From positions 2,108,001 through 2,172,000 of the forward strand of contig NZ_AP014938.1 of the NCBI RefSeq assembly GCF_001548235.1: a stretch of 64,000 nt of DNA. The letters are read 5' to 3'. How positions within the stretch are numbered: position 1 is the stretch's first letter; each line of letters starts with the position of its first letter. Shown here piece after piece: positions 57,996 through 64,000 of the stretch. The position numbers were made by a program, and so were the translations under genes. The notes under the pieces were generated by a model. It was not told where the DNA came from and made no database searches. It saw only the letters and a program-made list of their open reading frames with translations. Source of the stretch: Rothia mucilaginosa (lineage in GTDB: Bacteria; Actinomycetota; Actinomycetes; Actinomycetales; Micrococcaceae).

Positions 57996-58334
57996 ATGTC
58001 TTGGTGGTTCTGGATTTTGCTATGGGGCGCGCTCATCATCTGCTCGCTCCTCTATTTGGCATGGTTCACCTACAAAGCACTCACTCGCGGTTTCACACTC
58101 CTTGACGAAACCGTAACCTGGGTCGAGTCAATCGAGGGACAATTCGACGCCGCGCAAGCGAACGCAAGCCGAAAACTCCCGCGAGACACCACCCTCGGGG
58201 TATTCACACCCATCACCGAGGCATACAATAACTACGAACAAGGTAAGCAGACACGCAGGTCTGAGCGGATCAAGCGACGGGTCTCCCGACGAGATCGACT
58301 CGGCCAACCTCAAAACATCGGAGACCTGCTCTAA
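57996..58334 (+). CDS. small membrane-anchored protein of unknown function
   Basis: 112 residues from ATG 57996. One N-terminal membrane helix (SWWFWILLWGALIICSLLYL) and a charged cytoplasmic tail ending in Arg/Lys-rich RRSERIKRRVSRRDRLG. Not recognised. It sits 15 bases before tatA, so it is probably co-transcribed with it, which could hint at a role in export, but nothing in the sequence shows that. Confidence 0.7.
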   Translation: MSWWFWILLWGALIICSLLYLAWFTYKALTRGFTLLDETVTWVESIEGQFDAAQANASRKLPRDTTLGVFTPITEAYNNYEQGKQTRRSERIKRRVSRRDRLGQPQNIGDLL

Positions 58335-58349
58335 CCAGAAAGGCACACC

Positions 58350-58595
58350 ATGGGCCAGATTTTCAGCCACCCCGCGACCATCATCGTCGTTATCCTCCTT
58401 ATCGTCCTGCTCTTCGGCGCACCCAAGCTGCCCGGCATGGCACGCAGCCTCGGCCAGTCCATGCGCATCTTCAAGACCGAAGTTGAGGGTCTGAAGAACG
58501 ACTCCAAGAAGGACCCCCGCGAGAAGGACGGCGAAGAGGTCGTCACCGCTGAGGTCGTAGACAACGGCAAGGACGGCAAGACCGAAACCAAGTAA
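58350..58595 (+). CDS. tatA: Sec-independent translocase subunit TatA
   Basis: 81 residues: N-terminal membrane helix with the short periplasmic start [20 protein letters not shown], the FGAPKLPG hinge, an amphipathic helix ([15 protein letters not shown]) and a charged tail. It forms the pore of the twin-arginine system with TatC. An AACCAGAAAGG site precedes the ATG. Confidence 0.95.
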   Translation: MGQIFSHPATIIVVILLIVLLFGAPKLPGMARSLGQSMRIFKTEVEGLKNDSKKDPREKDGEEVVTAEVVDNGKDGKTETK

Positions 58596-58619
58596 CGGTC
58601 CCGCCCCCAACGCACCAAA

Positions 58620-58651
58620 CCCGTGCCAGCCCACCGGCCGGCACGGGTTTT
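58620..58651 (+). terminator. hairpin between tatA and tatC
   Basis: CCCGTGCC pairs with GGCACGGG, followed by TTTT. It may lower tatC expression relative to tatA. Confidence 0.65.
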
Positions 58652-58728
58652 GCGGCACCACCCCATAAACACCCCACCAGACCCCCTCAGCCGAATCACA
58701 CACGGCACCGACACCCAGAGGACACCAC

Positions 58729-59610
58729 GTGGCAACACCCGACCAGGACGTGCGCAACCGCAAAGTCAATCCTGAAGCACGCATGGAACTCAAGGAACAC
58801 CTGCGCGAATTCCGCGACCGCTTCATCAAAGCGGCTATCGCAACCGTCATCGCAGCCATCATCGGTACGGTCTTCCTCTACCAGCCTTTCATCGAAATGA
58901 TCTCTGTGCCCCTGCAGCAAATCAACGCAGAAACCGGCCGCAGAGCAAACCTGAACTTCGGTAGCGTCGCATCTCCTTTCGACCAGCTGCTTAAGGTCGG
59001 TATGTACATCGGCTTGGTGATCGCCTCTCCCGTCTGGCTTTACCAGGCGCTGCGATTCCTGCTGCCGGCACTGCACACCAAGGAGAAGAAGTATCTCTTC
59101 GGCTTCCTCACCGCATCTATTTTCGCGTTTGGTTGCGGTGTCGCCATTTCGTACTTCACCCTTCCCGGCGTGGTCTACGCGCTGCTGAAGTTCACCCCCG
59201 TCAACGACAGTAACTTCATTGACGCGGGCGTGTACATCTCCTTCATCCTGAAGTTCGTTGTTACGTTCTCCTGCGCGTTCATCATCCCGGTGATTCTGGT
59301 CGGCATTAACATGCTGGGCCTGATTCGCGGCACCACCATTTTGAAGTCTTGGCGTTGGGTTGTCGTGCTCGTTGCAGTGATTGCAGCGCTGACCGCACCC
59401 GGTAGCGACATCATGATGATGTTCGTGCTCATGGCGCCGTTGCTGATTTTCTTCTTCGCAGCAATCGGCATCTGCATGATTAACGACAAGCGCCGCGACC
59501 GCAAGCTTGCCAAGCTGGCGCAGGGTTCGGACGAGGAAAGCCTGAATACCGCAACCAGTAGCGAAGACCTGGCGAAGATGGGTTACTTCGACGAAGAGAA
59601 GACGTCCTAA
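58729..59610 (+). CDS. tatC: Sec-independent translocase subunit TatC
   Basis: 293 residues from GTG 58729 (AGAGGA upstream). Six hydrophobic segments; the N-terminal MELKEHLREFRDRFIKA is the conserved signal-recognition face. TatC binds twin-arginine signal peptides. The C-terminal 40 residues are a charged tail. Confidence 0.95.
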   Translation: MATPDQDVRNRKVNPEARMELKEHLREFRDRFIKAAIATVIAAIIGTVFLYQPFIEMISVPLQQINAETGRRANLNFGSVASPFDQLLKVGMYIGLVIASPVWLYQALRFLLPALHTKEKKYLFGFLTASIFAFGCGVAISYFTLPGVVYALLKFTPVNDSNFIDAGVYISFILKFVVTFSCAFIIPVILVGINMLGLIRGTTILKSWRWVVVLVAVIAALTAPGSDIMMMFVLMAPLLIFFFAAIGICMINDKRRDRKLAKLAQGSDEESLNTATSSEDLAKMGYFDEEKTS

Positions 59611-59642
59611 ATTGAATAGCTCGCTGTGAGCGAGGCAGCCGA

Positions 59643-59682
59643 AAAGGGGCGGGGTACAGAGAACCTGTATCCCGCCCCTTTC
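59643..59682 (+). terminator. tatC terminator
   Basis: AAAGGGGCGGG pairs with CCCGCCCCTTT, with an inner TACAG/CTGTA. Confidence 0.75.
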
Positions 59683-59855
59683 GCATGCCCGCACGTATGC
59701 CCGCACAGCGAACAGAAACCGGGCATCAGCAGAGCAGAAACCGCGCCGCTTTTGCACGCTACCGATGCGCTCGCTGTTCGCCCATACCGGATTAGTGCCC
59801 GTCCAGGATGCTTTCTGAAGGCTCGTAGCGGGCGAACCGTTACACTGGACATACT

Positions 59856-62800
59856 ATGAGCAAGCACCACGCAGAGCACACATCCGACGCACACACCTCC
59901 AACGCTTCTAACGAGCAGATCCCGGCAGATAACGAGCAGACTCAGGCGGAGCGCACCGACTACGCTGCCGCATACGCCGCATCCCGAGAACGCGCCGCGT
60001 ACGCGAAGACCGCCCTCGGGGCTTTTGAGGCGTCCCTTGATTTTCCGCTGGATGATTTTCAGCGTCAGGCGTGTGCCGCCGTGGAGGCGGACCGCTCCGT
60101 CCTCGTTGCCGCGCCCACCGGTGCCGGTAAGACCATCGTGGGTGAGTTTGGTATCTACCTGGCGCTACGCCGCGGCATGAAGGCGTTCTACACGACCCCC
60201 ATTAAGGCGCTGAGCAACCAGAAGTACCATGACTTTGTGCGCGCGTACGGTGAGGATTACGTGGGTCTGCTGACCGGCGATACGAGCATTAACACGGAAG
60301 CACCCGTGGTCGTGATGACCACCGAGGTGCTGCGTAACATGCTCTACGCTAACTCGACCACGCTGACCGGTCTGGGTTATGTGGTGATGGATGAGGTGCA
60401 CTACCTTGCGGATCGTTTCCGCGGCGCGGTGTGGGAAGAGGCGATTATTCACCTTCCCGAGCATGTGAACGTTATTTCTCTGTCGGCGACGGTGTCGAAC
60501 GTTGAGGAGTTCGGCGCGTGGCTGGATACGGTGCGCGGCGGCACGGACATCATTGTTTCTGAGCACCGCCCGGTACCCCTGTGGCAGCACATGATGGTCG
60601 GTCACCGTGTGGTGGACCTGTTCGTACCCGAGGACAACTCCGCAAACGGTAAGAGCCAGGAGCCGGAGGAGAAGCTCTCCCGCAAGCAGGCGAAGAAGGC
60701 GCAGAAAGCTAAGCAGCGCGGCGCAACCGTGGAGGCGGGCGCTAACCCTCTACTTGCCGGTCTGCGTCTGAACCCGCAACTGAAGGCGCTACGCCCCGGC
60801 TTCCGTTCCGCACCGGGCCGTGGACGCTACGGCGGCAAGCGTGAGCGTTTCCGTCACCGCCGTGAGGGTTGGCTGAATGAGACGTTCAGCAGCGGCGAGC
60901 GCGGCCGCTCGGACCGTCGTGACCGTTTCAGCAATGATCGTTTCAGCAACGACCGGGACTTTGACGCGCGCGGTGAGCAGAAGCCCCTGCGCCCGCAACG
61001 TATCACCCGCCCGGAGATGGTGCGCGCCCTCGACAAGCAGGGCCTGCTACCGGCCATCTGCTTTATCTTCTCCCGTGCCGGTTGCGACGGCGCGGTCAGC
61101 CAGTGCGTATCCGCCGATATTACGCTGACCCCCCCCGAACAGCAGCAGACCATCCGCGCCTACATTGCTGAAGCGACAGCCCACCTGGACACCCGCGACC
61201 TGAACACCCTCGGCTACTACGAATGGCGCGACGGCCTGATCCGCGGTATCGCCGCGCACCACGCCGGCCTGCTACCCCTCTTCAAGGAGGTTGTAGAAAC
61301 CCTCTTCGCGCAGGGCCTGATTAAGCTGGTCTTCGCCACCGAAACCCTCGCACTGGGCATCAACATGCCCGCACGCACCGTCATCCTAGAGAAACTCACC
61401 AAGTACAACGGTGAATCCCACGTAGACATCACCCCCGGCGAGTACACCCAGCTGACCGGACGCGCAGGCCGCCGCGGCATCGACATCGAAGGCCACGCCG
61501 TCGTCATGTGGCGCCCCGGCATGTCCCCAGAACACGTAGCAACCCTCGCCTCAACCCGCACCTACCCGCTCAACTCCTCATTCCGCCCCACCTACAACAT
61601 GGCGGCAAACCTCATCGCCTCCTACGGCGCCGAACGCACCCGCAAAATCCTGGAATCCTCCTTCGCACAGTTCCAGGCAGACAAGTCGGTCGTGGGCGTC
61701 GCCTCCCGCGTACGCAAAAACGAAAACGCCCTCGAAGGCTACCGCGAAGCCATGGCCTGCCACCTCGGCGACTTCACCGAATACGTCCAGCTCAGCCGCC
61801 AAATCGCCGAACTGGAAAAGAAAGCCTCCAAGAGCAACGAACGCCACGCACGCGCGCAGGCACACCACACCATCCAGCAGCTACTACCCGGCGACATCAT
61901 CTACATTCCGCACGGCCGCTCCCGCGGCTACGCAGTCGTCATCACCCGCTCCGACTCGCACGCCGACCCGCGCATCGGCATCGTCACCGAGGACGCGCAC
62001 CAGCGCACCGCCTCAACCCGCGACTTCGAAGGCGCCGTCGAACCGGTCTCACGCATCAAAATCCCCAAGCACCTGAGCCTCAAAACCGCCAAGGAACGCC
62101 GCGACACCGCAAGCCGCATGCGCCAGGCACTCTACGACGGCCGCGCCCCGCGCGCGCTCGCACAGCAGAACATCCCTGCTCGTCAAAACAGCATTGACGC
62201 ACAGCTGGAGGCTCTGCAGGCTCAGCTGCGTAACCACCCGTGCCACGGCTGCTCCGACCGTGCAAACCACATGCGTTGGGCTGAACGCTGGCAGAAGCTC
62301 AACTCAGAAACCGAAGGGTTGCGCCGTCAGATTGCCCGCCGCACCAACACGATCGCGCAGGTCTTCAACCGCATTGCGCGCCTGCTGGAGAGCTACGGCT
62401 ACGTCGAACGCACCGAGGACGGCGAACTATCGCTGACCACCGGCGGTCAGGCGCTACGCCGCATCTACGGCGAGCGCGACCTACTGACCGCCCTGTGCCT
62501 GGACGCGCACTTCCTCGACGGACTGGAGCCCGCCGCCATCGCGGCAACCGTCGCCGCACTAACCTACCAGGGCAAGCGCGACGCGGTGGAATACCTGGCC
62601 CACTACCCGCACCCGTCCCTGCGCGCCCCCATTGCGACGATTACTCAGCGCCTCGCCGACCTGAACGCAGCCGAAGAACAATTCAAGGTCAACCCGACCC
62701 CCGCATGCGACTTCGGCCTGGTCGAACCCATGTACGCCTGGGCGAACGGCGCGCACCTCGCAAAGGCAATCGAGAACACCGGCCTTGCCGCCGGCGACTT

Positions 62801-62936
62801 CGTACGCTGGGCAAAGCAGGTACTGGACGCCCTAGACCAGATTGCGCACATCCGCTCGCTGGACCCGGTGATCCGCGCTCGCTGTGAAGAGGCGATTGAG
62901 GCGGTCCGCCGCGGCGTAGTCGCACTGGACGTCTAA
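59856..62936 (+). CDS. helY: Ski2-like DEAD/DEAH helicase HelY
   Basis: 1,026 residues. Helicase core: Walker A APTGAGKTIVGEFG, DEVH as VMDEVHYLADRFRG, SAT as SLSATVSNVEE, and motif VI QLTGRAGRRGID; then a C-terminal DSHCT-like domain with CHGCSDRANHMRWAERW. An RNA-helicase role is likely from Ski2/Mtr4 kinship. An insert at about residues 262-385 is Lys-rich, then Arg/Gly-rich, with a tandem RFSNDRFSNDR. Placement after tatC is conserved. Confidence 0.92.
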   Translation: MSKHHAEHTSDAHTSNASNEQIPADNEQTQAERTDYAAAYAASRERAAYAKTALGAFEASLDFPLDDFQRQACAAVEADRSVLVAAPTGAGKTIVGEFGIYLALRRGMKAFYTTPIKALSNQKYHDFVRAYGEDYVGLLTGDTSINTEAPVVVMTTEVLRNMLYANSTTLTGLGYVVMDEVHYLADRFRGAVWEEAIIHLPEHVNVISLSATVSNVEEFGAWLDTVRGGTDIIVSEHRPVPLWQHMMVGHRVVDLFVPEDNSANGKSQEPEEKLSRKQAKKAQKAKQRGATVEAGANPLLAGLRLNPQLKALRPGFRSAPGRGRYGGKRERFRHRREGWLNETFSSGERGRSDRRDRFSNDRFSNDRDFDARGEQKPLRPQRITRPEMVRALDKQGLLPAICFIFSRAGCDGAVSQCVSADITLTPPEQQQTIRAYIAEATAHLDTRDLNTLGYYEWRDGLIRGIAAHHAGLLPLFKEVVETLFAQGLIKLVFATETLALGINMPARTVILEKLTKYNGESHVDITPGEYTQLTGRAGRRGIDIEGHAVVMWRPGMSPEHVATLASTRTYPLNSSFRPTYNMAANLIASYGAERTRKILESSFAQFQADKSVVGVASRVRKNENALEGYREAMACHLGDFTEYVQLSRQIAELEKKASKSNERHARAQAHHTIQQLLPGDIIYIPHGRSRGYAVVITRSDSHADPRIGIVTEDAHQRTASTRDFEGAVEPVSRIKIPKHLSLKTAKERRDTASRMRQALYDGRAPRALAQQNIPARQNSIDAQLEALQAQLRNHPCHGCSDRANHMRWAERWQKLNSETEGLRRQIARRTNTIAQVFNRIARLLESYGYVERTEDGELSLTTGGQALRRIYGERDLLTALCLDAHFLDGLEPAAIAATVAALTYQGKRDAVEYLAHYPHPSLRAPIATITQRLADLNAAEEQFKVNPTPACDFGLVEPMYAWANGAHLAKAIENTGLAAGDFVRWAKQVLDALDQIAHIRSLDPVIRARCEEAIEAVRRGVVALDV

Positions 62937-63221
62937 CCCGCGCCTTAGTGCGACACCGTGCATGGTGCTACACCGTGCTACATCGTATATAGTGTAACGC
63001 CATGCCCGGCCGGTTCGGACTACCACCCCCGCCACCGCGCACCGTTCCGCCTTATTCCGCCTTATTCCGCCTCATCTGAGGCATGTCATCTAAGGACGAA
63101 CGAACTACCGCAGGCAGCGGGGGTGCTTCTATACTCAAATGAGACGCTCAGCTGCGCGGACACAAGCGAAGTGCCCGCCTACGTGTGCGCCCCAGCGCGC
63201 CTCAAAGGTGAAAGGATTCTA
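62937..63221. other. intergenic region before the amidohydrolase-like gene
   Basis: 285 bases, no gene seen. It has the tandem decamer CCGCCTTATT (twice, plus a partial third copy) near 63050-63080, a GTGCTACACCGTGCTACAT repeat near 62960, and -10-like TATAGT (about 62991) and TATACT (63130-63135). Confidence 0.4.
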
Positions 63222-64000
63222 ATGTCTACCCGTATTTTTGTAGATGGCAGCGTGTACAGCCCCGTCGACCCGTACGCAACCGCAATGCTGATCGAAGACG
63301 GTACCGTCCGCTGGGTTGGTTCCGATTCCGGCGCACGATCAATTGCCGACGAATCAGCCACCATCACCGAACTCGAAGGCGCCCTGCTCACCCCCGCCTT
63401 TGCGCGCGCACTAGCACCGGTAGCAGGCAAAGAAGCACCCGAAATCCTCGACTACCTGCAGGCATACCGCGCCGCCGGCTACCACACGCACACCCTACTC
63501 GCCGGCATGGAAGACGTACCCGACCTCGTCTCCGCACTCAGCTACTACAGCGCCGAACACGGCACACCCGACATCCGCCTCATCCTCAACGCCACCAGCG
63601 TAGAAACCGACGAACTCATCAGCGCCATCAAGGCACTACGCCCCCTCACCGAAGGCGAACGCGCCGTCAAGGGCCTGCAGCTGGTCGGCATCTTTGTCGC
63701 ACCCGCCGAGGCGCCCGCAGCAGCACAGGTAGCCGAAGACGCCGCACTCCTGCTCTCCATCGATGCATCCACCGGCTTCACCACCGCAGCTGACGCCGCG
63801 CTCGCCGTACGCGAAAACCGCCCCTGGCTGCCCATCCGCCTCGACGCAGCCATCAGCACCCCCCAAGACCCCATCACCGACGAATACCTCACCAAACTGG
63901 CAGAAGCACGCATCAACCTCGGCCTGAGCGTCTGCGAACCCGAAGAAGACGAAGAAGCCAACGACACCGTCCAAGCACTCCTCGCACACGCCGGGGGAGA
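63222..64000 (+). CDS. amidohydrolase-like protein (5' part)
   Basis: 259 residues visible; the gene continues beyond the window. AAAGGA precedes the ATG. The N-terminus (STRIFVDGSVYSPVDPYA, MLIEDGTVRWVG) is the beta-sandwich of YtcJ-like amidohydrolases. Where these enzymes have PGFVDAHVH, this protein has PAFARALAP: the acidic residue and both metal-binding His are replaced. It may be a non-catalytic member, or the metal site may differ. The rest cannot be judged here. Confidence 0.7.
   Translation, partial: MSTRIFVDGSVYSPVDPYATAMLIEDGTVRWVGSDSGARSIADESATITELEGALLTPAFARALAPVAGKEAPEILDYLQAYRAAGYHTHTLLAGMEDVPDLVSALSYYSAEHGTPDIRLILNATSVETDELISAIKALRPLTEGERAVKGLQLVGIFVAPAEAPAAAQVAEDAALLLSIDASTGFTTAADAALAVRENRPWLPIRLDAAISTPQDPITDEYLTKLAEARINLGLSVCEPEEDEEANDTVQALLAHAGG

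Overview
The window reads as a chromosomal segment of a high-GC actinobacterium of the Micrococcaceae, most likely Rothia. This is inferred from gene content and order: mycothiol ligase MshC, WhiA, MihF, a Pup-ligation cluster, the rapZ-yvcK-whiA trio, and the lepA-hemW-dnaJ-rsmE-phoH-ybeY-era-leuA order. The genus is an inference; no database was searched. Nearly all genes are on the + strand. No rRNA, tRNA or CRISPR array was seen.

Layout. 1-6688: end of carB, pyrF, mihF, gmk, rpoZ, coaBC (pyrimidine, nucleotide and CoA synthesis, transcription). 7014-10139: rapZ, yvcK, whiA. 10361-16097: comEA, comEC, holA, a PemK/MazF-like protein and rpsT. 16135-19650: an accessory patch of decayed mobile material. 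It holds an integrase-like tail, an EndoU-type toxin domain with a possible immunity gene, small orphan genes, two copies of a structured RNA-like repeat, a duplicated promoter and a truncated reverse-strand gene. 19650-22610: a PAC2-family protein and lepA. 22840-24839: an AT-rich two-gene DUF262 + HEPN cassette that looks like a horizontally acquired defence system, wedged between lepA and hemW. 24905-35342: hemW, DUF4870, DUF3097, dnaJ, rsmE, phoH, ybeY, a CorC-type transporter and era. 35582-42950: an LCP cell-wall ligase, an attenuated leuA, a YwqG-like gene, uppP, mshC and a 40-residue reading frame. 43086-46461 (- strand): a type ISP/IIG-like restriction-modification enzyme interrupted at a run of ten G, consistent with phase variation. 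46738-58334: trmI, arc, dop, pup, pafA, two FKBP prolyl isomerases and pafBC. 58350-64000: tatA, tatC, the Ski2-like helicase helY and the start of an amidohydrolase-like gene.

How it fits together. The core is housekeeping: translation and RNA modification (rpsT, lepA, rsmE, ybeY, era, trmI), cell envelope (uppP, LCP), redox thiol (mshC), protein export (tatAC) and protein tagging. The pupylation genes come without proteasome genes between pup and pafA, and Pup already ends in GGE, as in corynebacteria. The most notable accessory systems are the DUF262/HEPN pair, the G-tract-switched restriction enzyme and the duplicated candidate non-coding RNA, whose two copies differ by a compensatory base-pair change in their closing stem.
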